Shown in pieces: positions 10,704 through 19,100 of a stretch of 64,000 nt of DNA. Source of the stretch: Bythopirellula polymerisocia (GTDB taxonomy: Bacteria > Planctomycetota > Planctomycetia > Pirellulales > Lacipirellulaceae); assembly GCF_007860015.1 (NCBI RefSeq), contig NZ_SJPS01000002.1:806898-870897 (forward strand), given 5' to 3'. The notes beneath the pieces are model-generated. The model did no database searches. It was not told the DNA's origin and saw only the letters and a list, made by a program, of their open reading frames with translations. The first letter of the stretch is position 1. Each line of letters starts with the position of its first letter. A program made the position numbers and the translations under genes.

Positions 10704-10978
10704 TGCGAATAAGCCTCTAATCTCAGGGCCAATACTTGAAGATACTCCTGCCCCATATCGAATAACGCGGCTTCAGTTTAAACGCGCCGGCTTGATTGCC
10801 AAGAGTGTTCCCCCTGAAATCGCGACGGAGGTTACTTGAGGCAGTTAAGACCGCATTCTATCGGTCGCGTCCTACGAGCAAATCTCTCTTGGTTTTGAAC
10901 AGGTCTCTGTCCTGCTTCTGAAGGAACTGGAATTTCTCCGTGGAGGCGTTAGCATAACGCCAACCCCAGGAGGAAACC

Positions 10979-11296
10979 ATGAGTCGGAGTCGCCGTCATT
11001 TCAGTGACGAGGTGAGAGCCAAGGTAGTTCGCCGCCATCTAGCGGACAAAGTTCCGGTTAGTGACCTTGCGGAAGAATTGCAGGTCCAGCCGAGTTTAAT
11101 TCATTTGTGGGTTAAGCAGGTTCTCGACCAGGCGGAGAAGGCATTCCGACGGTCGAACCCCAAGGGTCGCAAGGTTGGTGATGCGAAGGACTCGAAGATC
11201 TCGCAGTTGGAAGCGAAGTTGGCCGCGAAGAACGAGGTCATTTCCGAACTGATGGAGGAGAACGTCAAGGCAAAAAAAGCCAATGGGGAACTCTAA
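10979..11296 (+). CDS. IS3-family transposase OrfA (helix-turn-helix)
   Basis: The 105-residue protein has a helix-turn-helix of the HTH_Tnp_1 type (RRHFSDEVRAKVVRRH, VSDLAEELQVQPSLIHLWVKQ) and a C-terminal lysine-rich coiled-coil/leucine-zipper-like stretch, as expected for OrfA. The start is preceded by a good ribosome-binding site (CCAGGAGGAAACC). A run of seven A at 11272-11278, just before the stop, allows a -1 slip into the OrfB frame. OrfA binds the terminal repeats and is usually produced alone and as the OrfAB fusion. Confidence 0.85.
   Translation: MSRSRRHFSDEVRAKVVRRHLADKVPVSDLAEELQVQPSLIHLWVKQVLDQAEKAFRRSNPKGRKVGDAKDSKISQLEAKLAAKNEVISELMEENVKAKKANGEL
11272..11278 (+). promoter_or_regulatory. 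A7 slippery site for -1 programmed frameshift, OrfA to OrfAB
   Basis: In the OrfA frame the site reads GCA AAA AAA GCC. Slipping back one base gives AAA AAA AGC and continues open through SQWGTLKGVWVPHD into OrfB, with no stop before the OrfB body. The site lies 6 codons before the OrfA stop. A-AAA-AAA/G is the standard IS3 frameshift heptamer. No stimulatory structure was worked out. Confidence 0.7.
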
Positions 11297-11343
11297 AAGG
11301 AGTCTGGGTTCCCCACGACGTTCGTGACGAAATCGTTGACTAC

Positions 11344-12312
11344 TTGCGCTACTGGACGGATCGCGCCGAGATGGCGACCAAAACGTTGCTTCGCTGGCTC
11401 GAACTGAGTACCAGCAAGTACCACGAGTGGCGGAGACGGTACGGCAAAGCTAACGAACACAACGGCAAGATTCCACGCGATTACTGGCTGGAACCGTGGG
11501 AGCGCGAGGCGATCTTGAATTATCACGACGCGCACTCGCTCGACGGCTACCGGCGTTTGACGTTCATGATGTTGGATGACGATATCGTGGCCGTAAGCCC
11601 TTCCAGCACTTACCGAGTACTAAAGAGCGCAGGGCGCTTAGATCGACGTCGCTGGGCGCCGTCGAAGAAAGGACAAGGGTTTCACCATCCTGACGGCCCC
11701 CATCGGCATTGGCACACCGACATCAGCTACCTCAACATCTGCGGCACGTTCTACTTCCTGATCACGATTCTTGACGGCTACAGCCGCTACATCGTGCACT
11801 GGGAAATTCGCGAGTCGGCCAAGGAGATGGATGTAGAGGTGGTCCTTCAGCGAGCGTTGGAGAAACATCCCGGCGCGAAGCCTCGCATTATCAGTGATAA
11901 CGGGCCCCAGTTTATCGCGAAGGACTTCAAGTCATTCATTCGCATGGAGGGACTAACCCACGTGAGGACGAGTCCTTACTACCCGCAAAGCAATGGGAAA
12001 CTCGAACGCTGGCACGGATCAGTAAAGCTTGAGTGCATTCGACCGAGCTGTCCTGAGAGCATCGAGGAAGCTCGTGCGAAAGTGGCGACCTTTGTAGAGC
12101 ATTACAACCATTGTCGCCTTCATGCTTCAATTGGTTACGTCACTCCTGCCGATAAACTCAATGGTTTGGACGTCGAAATCTTCGCCGAACGCGACCGAAA
12201 ACTTGAAGAGGCCAGGCGGCGCCGGGCGCTCAAGAGACGCCAATTCAGTACCGAGGTCGCCATGGCTAGAACAGGAGGAGAGGCTAGCCAGGGGTCCAGG
12301 GGGCGGCAATGA
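11344..12312 (+). CDS. IS3-family transposase OrfB (rve/DDE integrase core)
   Basis: The catalytic subunit has the retroviral-integrase fold with all three acidic residues visible: D in WHTDISYL, D in ISDNGPQF, and E in GKLERWHGSVK, with the usual D-D(35)E spacing. An HTH_21-like segment precedes it (HSLDGYRRLTFMMLDD). The TTG at 11344 is only the first possible initiation codon; the same frame is open back to the A7 site at 11272, so the working product is probably the OrfAB fusion made by frameshifting. The C-terminus (EEARRRRALKRR) is basic. No disabling mutation was seen. Confidence 0.85.
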   Translation: MRYWTDRAEMATKTLLRWLELSTSKYHEWRRRYGKANEHNGKIPRDYWLEPWEREAILNYHDAHSLDGYRRLTFMMLDDDIVAVSPSSTYRVLKSAGRLDRRRWAPSKKGQGFHHPDGPHRHWHTDISYLNICGTFYFLITILDGYSRYIVHWEIRESAKEMDVEVVLQRALEKHPGAKPRIISDNGPQFIAKDFKSFIRMEGLTHVRTSPYYPQSNGKLERWHGSVKLECIRPSCPESIEEARAKVATFVEHYNHCRLHASIGYVTPADKLNGLDVEIFAERDRKLEEARRRRALKRRQFSTEVAMARTGGEASQGSRGRQ

Positions 12313-13085
12313 GCACCCCTGGTCTGCGTGAACGCAAAAAAATCCGCGGCGAAGCCGCTCCTCTTTCCATCGCCCGTCATACCAGAATTAAATGTCAGTC
12401 CTCGCTAACGCTCGACCAGGGAAATTCCCGTTTCCGTTGAACCAAGACATCTCCTTGAAGCAAGGCGAGTCGCACTCTGTCAAATCTCAAACGACCCCAA
12501 GCACGATCTCGAGATTCTGAACGTGGACAAGTATTGTACATTATAGCCTCATATGTTTGGTATTCTCATCGGAGCCACTTCCGATGATATGAAACTACGT
12601 GATGAAGTCTCTCAAAAAACAGCCCCGACGATTCCACTTGAAATGTGAGCCCAAACAGTACGCGGAAGTCATCGCTCTCTGTTTCGGAACGGACGGTTAG
12701 GAGCTTTCACCAAGGAAATCAATCAAAGCCCATAGATTTCCAGTTTTTTCGGAAATTTCTTGTCCATTTCCAGTTTTCAGGGGAGTGGACTGTTGGGATG
12801 TCGGACCGTGGCTTCGGCCAGCGAATGCGACTTAAGTCAACTCGCATTTTGTTCCTTAGCAATAAACCCGAATTATAGAGTTTTCTCAGTTGTGTCATGG
12901 TTAGTTGGACAGCGCCACTTTGCCTCGTGATAGCACACTTAACCGTTTCATCCGTAATGGTTTACGACAAAGTGCTTAGCAAGCGGGCCTGAATCGAACA
13001 CATTTTCAATAAGTCCTTGATGCATAATGACTTAATCACGCTAGCATCGCCCAAAGTGGCGCTTTCCAATTAGGAAGGTAAGAAA
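12313..13085. other. Non-coding stretch between IS3 element and DUF1559 gene
   Basis: No convincing gene. It holds the right end of the IS3 element, a short GCGGC-GAA-GCCGC hairpin with an adjacent A-run near 12338-12360, and a perfect 8-bp stem (TCATCGGA/TCCGATGA, 12566-12587). A short frame from ATG 12602 to TAG 12699 encodes about 32 basic residues and matches nothing I recognise. The 170-bp inverted-repeat element at 12903-13072 is listed separately. A reading frame at 12645-12878 has no recognisable content and is not called. Confidence 0.5.
12903..13072. repeat. 170-bp MITE-like element with about 21-bp terminal inverted repeats
   Basis: The left end reads TAGTTGGACAGCGCCACTTT and continues with G (12903-12923). 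The right end, read on the minus strand from 13072, is TAATTGGAAAGCGCCACTTT plus G. That is 19 of 21 matching positions. The 128 bp between contain no reading frame. Both ends start with TA, as in elements that target TA. This could be a non-autonomous transposon moved by an unlinked transposase, or a decayed IS reduced to its ends. It lies just 13 bp before the DUF1559 start codon at 13086, so it now forms that gene's leader and probably carries or blocks its promoter. Confidence 0.55.
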
Positions 13086-13135
13086 ATGTCGCACATCTAC
13101 TTACGCCAAGAACGACGATCATTTGATCACGGTTT

Positions 13136-14600
13136 TAGCTATGTAGGGGCCTGTCAAGTCCTATTAGGTATCTACATGATCGCCTCTCGTTGGATGAGTC
13201 ACGTCGCACGCGGAGTGCAGGCCCTTGCCCTGCCGCAGCGGAGCGGGCGACGTGACGGACCATCAGTTTTCGGTATGACCTCGAAGAACCCTCGCAGGGC
13301 GCATTCAGCTATTCGAGCTCTGGAAGACAAGCTTCCGGCCCATGAAATCCAGTACGCGAGCGACGATGCCCATTCACCCTCACGAGCTCATCAAGACGTT
13401 GAGTCTGTGGCCCAAAACCGTTCCCGAGCTATCGTCCCTCAGCAATCACTCCGAGGTCCCGCCGTTCATTATTTGTCAGGCAGCGACATTGCTGCGGTAA
13501 GTCTCTTGTTTGTTGACAGCCGCCCACATCCAGGTGAGCATCTTTCGAGCGATGGCCACAGCGGCTGCCTTGCGGCCGCTCCGTTTGGCAATTCGTGCGA
13601 AGATTTGTCGCACCTGGTCGTCCGTGCGGATGGCAGTCCAAGCGGCCTGTTGCAAGATCCACCGCAACTGGGGGGAGCCGGTCTTGGCAATATGCCCAAT
13701 CCGTTGTTTTCCTCCCGAGGCAAATACCCGCGGGTTCAATCCGGCGAAGCGACCAATCGATTTACGATCTCTGAAACGAGTGAAGTCCCCGACTTCACTG
13801 ATGACGGTGGCTGCCGTGACCATGGCCACTCCGGGGAAGCTGGTGAGGATGTTGTAGGTGGCACGAAACGATTCTTGCTCAATGACCGGCTTGATCTCAC
13901 GCTCGGCCTGAGCAATCTGCCGCTCGGTGAGCGCCAACTGATCGACGCAATTCCAGAGCATAGCGAGGTGCCTGGGAGGGAGTTTTTCTCCTTGGGCCTT
14001 GAGGTAGCGAATGAGTCCGTCGCTTTGCAGCCTGTCGGGACCAGGTCGGTTGTTGGCATTCATGATACTTTTCACCCGGCAGAGCACACGGGCATGCTGC
14101 CTGGAGAAACCGTGTCGATGGCGGGTGAGATCGCGGAGCAATTGGACTTCGGCGGTCGGGGCGTAACTGGTCGGCAAGCGACCGGCGGCGAGCAACTCGG
14201 CGATATTAAAAGCGTCTTCGCGGTCGGTCTTCAATCTTCTGCCAGCCAAGGCACGGGCCTGGGTAGCATCGGCCAACACGAGCTTGTCGACGAGCGGATC
14301 GAGCATCTCCCACAGCCAGCGGTAGAAGCCGACCGTTTCGATGGCAACGGTATGCGGATGGGGCAGTGCAGCGAAATACTCGGCAATCTGACGTCGGCAC
14401 TTGCAGGCGAGCTTGCGGTAAACAATCTCACCGCAGCAGCGGCAGAAGGTGCAAGCGGTGAGTGTGTCTTTATGCAGATCGATACCGACACACCAATGAT
14501 GATTCAAAGTCGAAGTCATAATCGGAAACTCCATGTACGGGGTCGAAGAAATAGAAATACAACCGAGAAGCATTACGCTTGCTTCTCTAGGCCCCTACAT
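13136..14600 (-). mobile_element. IS110-family (IS1111-like) insertion sequence, 1465 bp, in the pilin-signal codons
   Basis: The 12-bp subterminal inverted repeats are ATGTAGGGGCCT (13141-13152) and AGGCCCCTACAT (14589-14600). The right repeat abuts GGTTT (14601-14605) directly. The left repeat is set back 5 bp from the matching GGTTT (13131-13135), the asymmetric arrangement known for IS1111-type elements. GGTTT is the target sequence flanking both sides and lies in the Gly-Phe codons of the host gene's HGFTLVELL motif. The element carries one transposase gene, antisense to the host gene. Confidence 0.8.
13476..14519 (-). CDS. IS110/IS1111-family DEDD transposase
   Basis: The 347-residue product is counted from MTSTLNHHWCVGIDLHKDTL; an in-frame ATG 18 codons upstream is less likely because it sits close to the element's end. 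The N-terminal RuvC-like DEDD domain shows D in VGIDLHKD, E in VAIETVGFY and the D pair in TDREDAFNIAELL. The C-terminal Transposase_20 domain shows LTSFPGVAMVTAATVISEVGDFTRF, FAGLNPRVFASGGKQRIG and GSPQLRWILQQAAW. No stop or frameshift was seen, so it may be functional. IS110 elements move through a circular intermediate and recognise specific targets, in agreement with the exact placement in the pilin motif. Confidence 0.92.
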   Translation of the reverse strand: MTSTLNHHWCVGIDLHKDTLTACTFCRCCGEIVYRKLACKCRRQIAEYFAALPHPHTVAIETVGFYRWLWEMLDPLVDKLVLADATQARALAGRRLKTDREDAFNIAELLAAGRLPTSYAPTAEVQLLRDLTRHRHGFSRQHARVLCRVKSIMNANNRPGPDRLQSDGLIRYLKAQGEKLPPRHLAMLWNCVDQLALTERQIAQAEREIKPVIEQESFRATYNILTSFPGVAMVTAATVISEVGDFTRFRDRKSIGRFAGLNPRVFASGGKQRIGHIAKTGSPQLRWILQQAAWTAIRTDDQVRQIFARIAKRSGRKAAAVAIARKMLTWMWAAVNKQETYRSNVAA

Positions 14601-15630
14601 GGTTTCACCTTAGTTGAGCTCTTGGTTGTGATTGCCATCATTGGCGTCTTAGTTGCATTGTTGCTGCCAGCCGTACAGGCAGCGCGTGAAGCGGCACGAC
14701 GGGCACAATGTGGCAACAACTTGCGCCAGCTTTGTATTGGTCTGCAGAATCACCACGACGCCAGAAAGGCATTTCCCAACGGGATTGCCAAGCCCGTAAA
14801 TGTCTCAGTACCTCAATTCAAACTTGCAGCCGCCTGGACGACCTATCTCTTGCCGTACATTGAGCAACAATCGAGCTATGATGTCATTCTGCCAGACCCA
14901 CGCACTCCGGAGATTCAAAACCTACCTGCGGTGGCAGAAGCCGCCAGTCGTAACAACCCTTCCTTTCGATGCCCCTCGTCTATCATGGAGGATATTGATC
15001 CTAACGGGTCCACGGGTGGAGGCGCGCAGGAGATGAAGTTCGGTACCAGCAATTACCGCGGGTGTCGAGGAACACGTGACAATCCTGAGGGCAACCAGGG
15101 TTTAGCGAAGATCTTATTCGCTAACGGCGAACAGCGCGAGCTAGGTAGTTGGATAGGCGTGCTCTATCCAGGCTATCGTGTTCCCGAACCAACCGATTTT
15201 CGTCAGATAACTGATGGCACCTCGCAAACGATTGTCCTGGGAGAGGTCGATGTGAGACCAGCATTATTGGCAAGTTTTGAAGAATGGGGAGAGGCCAACG
15301 CCTCGGATGAAAGCCCAGCTACCCCACGCTGGCCCTCATGGCCAGGTGCCCATGGAGACAAAGACGACGTGCTATTCAATATGTGGGATCCGGCTCGATC
15401 TGCTATCAACAGCGGTGACCGTGACTCGGCCAGCAGCAACCACCCTGGCGGAGTATTCTTTGGTTTCTGCGATGCCTCGGTCCATTTTCTTTCAGAGGAC
15501 ATTTCTTGGGAAGTTTATACTGCTCTCGGTACACGTGCAGGAGCCGAAATCTCTATTGGACTCCCCTGATGGAGTTGAGACAATCCTGATATCAACTCAT
15601 GATTGACTGGCAAAAAAAAGAGTAGAAAAA

Positions 15631-16032
15631 TTGATCAATTCCAGATTCTATCGTCCACCTACACTGATTTTTCTAGGGATAGGCATTCTGGTAGGCTGCG
15701 GCGACGGCGGTGTGGAAAAGGGGCAAGTCACGGGCCAAATCACACTCGACGGGAAACCAGTCGCAGGATTGTTTGTAACCTTTCATCCTCAAGCTCGTTC
15801 CGGAGAGCTCAACGCACTCACACGCCAAGCGATGGGTGAAACGGACTCAGAAGGAAAATACAATCTAAGCACGAAATCACCTGGAGACGGTGCGGCTGTT
15901 GGTAAGCACCGTGTAGTTCTCGTCCCAATTCAGCAAGATGTTCCGATGCCAGGGAAACTGTCGCCCAATTTTGAGGCAGAAGTCCGGCCGGGGGTGAATG
16001 TCATTGACCTGGAGCTCACCAGAACGAACTAG
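15631..16032 (+). CDS. Small lipoprotein with carboxypeptidase-regulatory-like domain (DUF1559 partner)
   Basis: The 133-residue product starts at a TTG, has an N-terminal hydrophobic segment and a lipobox ILVGC (Cys at about residue 23), and continues with a transthyretin-like beta-sandwich: GQVTGQITLDGKPVAGLFVTFHP, then SEGKYNLSTKSPGDGAAVGKHRVVLVP. Such proteins very often follow DUF1559 genes in planctomycetes; function unknown. It lies 61 bp after the disrupted DUF1559 gene and would have been its operon partner. The IS insertion upstream may be polar on it. It converges with the minus-strand gene ending at 16145. Confidence 0.75.
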   Translation: MINSRFYRPPTLIFLGIGILVGCGDGGVEKGQVTGQITLDGKPVAGLFVTFHPQARSGELNALTRQAMGETDSEGKYNLSTKSPGDGAAVGKHRVVLVPIQQDVPMPGKLSPNFEAEVRPGVNVIDLELTRTN

Positions 16033-16144
16033 GGAAGATAGAGATTGTCTAGAGGTCGCTGCTTCGGCACTTACCATCCACGCTGCCGCCTTTGCTGGCC
16101 AACATATCCGGCCCATCGCCTCTCACTTCAGGCAAAGGTTTATC

Positions 16145-19100
16145 TTAATTCGCTTGAATCTTTGAATTGGTCAGTTTATCCTCTTCCTCGAGCGAAGTAG
16201 CAACAGCTTCGGTTTCATTATCCCTATCTACCCAGCTTTCAAAACTCAGTTTATTGCTGGTTTTTTCGGAAGGCTCAATTGATTCTGCTTGAGAATAAAA
16301 AGAATCAATCGCTTCTACGGAGACATTCTCTGCTAGCTGCGAATCTTGTAATCGGGGATAGGCTGGACCAGTTTCTAGCCAAAGCCTTGCCATGGCTGCA
16401 TCAACTAATGAGGGCGAAATCTGGGGAGAGTTGGTCGCGAGTTGATGAATGACTGACGATTCAACAGACTGGACTTCCTGCAATGCGAGCAGATCGTCCC
16501 GTTCGGTCAAGTCATTTTCTTGGAAGCTGGCAATGGGAGCAACGATGATGTTTCCATAAGTGTTTTGCCAGATGGACAGATCGGCACCGTCAACGCTACC
16601 ATCACCGTTGGCGTCTCCTTCGTAATGCCTAGCATTGGCCAGACCTACTCCTCGTTGCCAAGCGAGAAAATCGGCACCATCAATTACGTTATCTTTCACG
16701 AAGTCGGCGTTACCTCCAATATCGACGATAAGTTGAGGTGCATTGCTACCTTCTTTCGAGCTGAACCACACGTCGTCGCTACCGCCGTGCTTGAGTACAA
16801 ACGTGTAAGTACCATCGCTGTCAATGACAGAACTGACATCGAACTCAACGACCTGACCAAGCGCATGTGTTCCGCCAACCGTGTCAATAAGCGCGCCTTG
16901 CCCAGGAGCATTGCTAGAGTTGACGGTCGTTTCGCTCCAGGCATTAGTTGTACCTTGATAAAGGTTCAAGTTACCACTTCCGGGATCTTGCGTGACGGTC
17001 AACCTGAGGCTGGCAGCAACAACATTTTGGCTGTTGAGGCCCGAAACATTGAACTTGAAATACCCAGTACGCGTAGGACCACTCGTTTGCACTTTGATTA
17101 GACCGGTGTTCTGGCCAGCGGTGCCCTCTACCATGGCATCGTCGATGGGCGTGAAGGCTTGCTCACTCGCGGGAGGATCGACGAATGGTACGACAATTGT
17201 GCGTGTGGCTTTGGTAGTGAATTCACCATCGTTAGCAGTCAACTGCAGTAAGTAAGTGCCGTCGACACTGAAAGTCGCAAACACGTCTTCCGCGTTGGGG
17301 TCGTCGAAAGTGACTGTGCCAGGGCCCGACTCCGCGGTCCACTGCAAAGTCGGCGGGTACATCAGTCGGGCGTCGTCGGTGACGGAAGCATTGATCTGAT
17401 AACGCAGCATTCCGTCGCCCGCTCCTGGCTGGGGCGACTCGGGATTGCCCAAGTTCTGTGCGGCCGAAACGCCAACGCTCGCGTGGCGGAACATAATACG
17501 GTCGACGCTAAAATACTGAGATCTTCCGGAGACAACGAGCGTATACTCCTCGCCAGCCTTGAAGTCGTAGACCGCGACACGCTTGTTGTTTTGTCCGCCC
17601 GGATCCAAACGGTTGCCCCACGCCCAAGCGAAGCTGTCCGCCGCGCCGCCAAAGAACTTCGTGTCGCTCATTAGCATGCTGAGCGGCGCATCGTCGCCGT
17701 GGCTGTTACCTGCATTAGGTCCCGCGCCATAGTCGCCCTCGACGCGCACATAGGCGTCGTTACTCTTGTCCATCTCTTGACCATGCGTGGTGTCACGCGC
17801 AGCTCGCAGATGCAGATAATACAGCCCCGGTTGGTTGATCTTAAACTTGTACTCCAGTGGTGAATTCGGCGGGCCGCTCGCGGGGTCGTTGCCGGTGAAC
17901 TGCAGGTAGCCGTCACCAGTCGGATTGGCGTAATTGGTGGCATCCGGTTCAAGGTTCCACAGGCCGAGGTCGGACGGGGTATTCTCCATCTCCATCACGA
18001 CCAAGCCGCCCTGCTCCTGGTACACGTTCAAGCTCTCATCGACTACCAGCGATACGTCGTCGATCGTGATGCTGGGCGGGTTATTGACCGGCGGGCTCGT
18101 CGTGAACTCGATCTGGTCCAAGTCGAAACCGCGGCCGATGATCTCAGCCCGAAGTACCTTGCCAGCGCCACCGCTAACCGCGATCCCCGGCAAGGTCAGG
18201 AAGTCCCAGTTGGCCCACCCGCCGGTGTTCTCTAGATCGAAGGTGCCGATTTCGGAAAAGTTGTCGCCATCGGGCCCATCGCCTAGTAAGAGTCGCAGGC
18301 TGCCGACCTCGGTGGGCGACCCGGAGGCATAGCGGACGGTCGCATAGTAAATTCCTGCAGTTACATCGACGGTGTATTCAAGCCACTCGCCATCCTCCGT
18401 CCATCCAATCCGCTCGCCCACGACGCCCGAAGCCGAGCCGCCGTCGACGCTGTCTCCGCGGGAAAGGTCGCCCATGGAGACCGCGTCCGAGTCGTGATAC
18501 GATTTGCCCTCGCCTCCGTAGTCATAATCTTCAAATTGAATGATGCTGCCATCGGTGATCTCGCGGGGGGCGTCGCCGAAGGGGACTTGGTCAACAATCA
18601 GTTGCTTGCGGACCAGGACGACCCAGTCTTGGCTAGTGCTATTCGGCGCTTGGCCGACGCTACGCGAGCCGCCGCCGGTGGCGATAGTGACCGATCCGTC
18701 CTGCAAATCGCCGCCGTTGCGAGGGTCGAACCACTTGACCTCGAACTGACCGGCCGCGTCCGACAGGTCCATGTTTGTCGTTCCACCGTTTTTCAGGTAG
18801 CCAACGTACACCTCACCCGGTTTGTAGAAGCCGTAGTCGTTGAACGCAGAGCTGATGTCGTTATCATTCTGCATCTCCCAGAACGGGATGTCGTTGTCGT
18901 AGAAGAACTCCATGGCATAACGGGTGTAATCCCACCAGTTGTCGCGGCTACGGAAGTCCTCAAGGGTAAGATCAGAATGTGCGTGGCCGTAACCAAAGTA
19001 CCACTCGTTGCCGTAGCCGCCACCCATCAAGGTTCCCCACAACGCGTTTTTGCGGCCGTCCTCGTGCGAGTTGCCGACGTCGTTGTCAGGGCGCAGCGCA

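Larger units (their letters stand above)
10919..12440 (+). mobile_element. IS3-family insertion sequence (approximate ends)
   Basis: Two transposase frames lie between imperfect inverted sequences: TGAAGGAACTGGAATTTC at 10919-10936 and, on the other strand, GGAAACGGGAATTTCCC within 12419-12440. The shared core is GGAATTTC, with gaps elsewhere. No clean 3-4 bp target duplication was found, so the ends are approximate. The coding part looks intact (frameshift site, DDE residues), so the element may be active or recently so. It separates the GH operon from the DUF1559 region. Confidence 0.6.
13086..15569 (+). pseudogene. DUF1559 pilin-like gene disrupted by an IS110/IS1111 insertion
   Basis: The gene begins at 13086 (MSHIYLRQERRSFDHGF), is interrupted at 13136, and resumes at 14601-14606 with [19 protein letters not shown]. 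Removing the insertion with one GGTTT copy gives 50 + 964 bases, i.e. a 337-residue DUF1559 protein. That protein has a short basic leader, the G/FTLVE prepilin-type processing site, one hydrophobic helix, an AREAARRAQC segment and the DUF1559 end motif SNHPGGVFFGFCDASVHFLSEDI. The frame happens to stay open through the antisense of the transposase, so an 827-residue read-through is possible but would bury the signal in the middle. I treat the gene as inactivated. The downstream lipoprotein at 15631 is its usual partner. Confidence 0.8.

Noticed and set aside
10919..12440. A target-site duplication for the IS3 element
   Set aside because: Flanking bases at the proposed ends do not match; the ends remain approximate.
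12645..12878. 77-codon frame upstream of the MITE-like element
   Set aside because: No family features or ribosome-binding site.
13476..14573. A second start of the IS110 transposase 18 codons upstream
   Set aside because: The extra residues (MLLGCISISSTPY) come from the element's terminal region, and the DEDD domain begins properly at MTSTLNHHW.
13086..15569. An uninterrupted 827-codon frame as one large protein
   Set aside because: About 490 codons of it are the antisense of an intact IS110 transposase, and the pilin signal would lie in the middle. The frame stays open by chance of length (1470 bp, a multiple of three).
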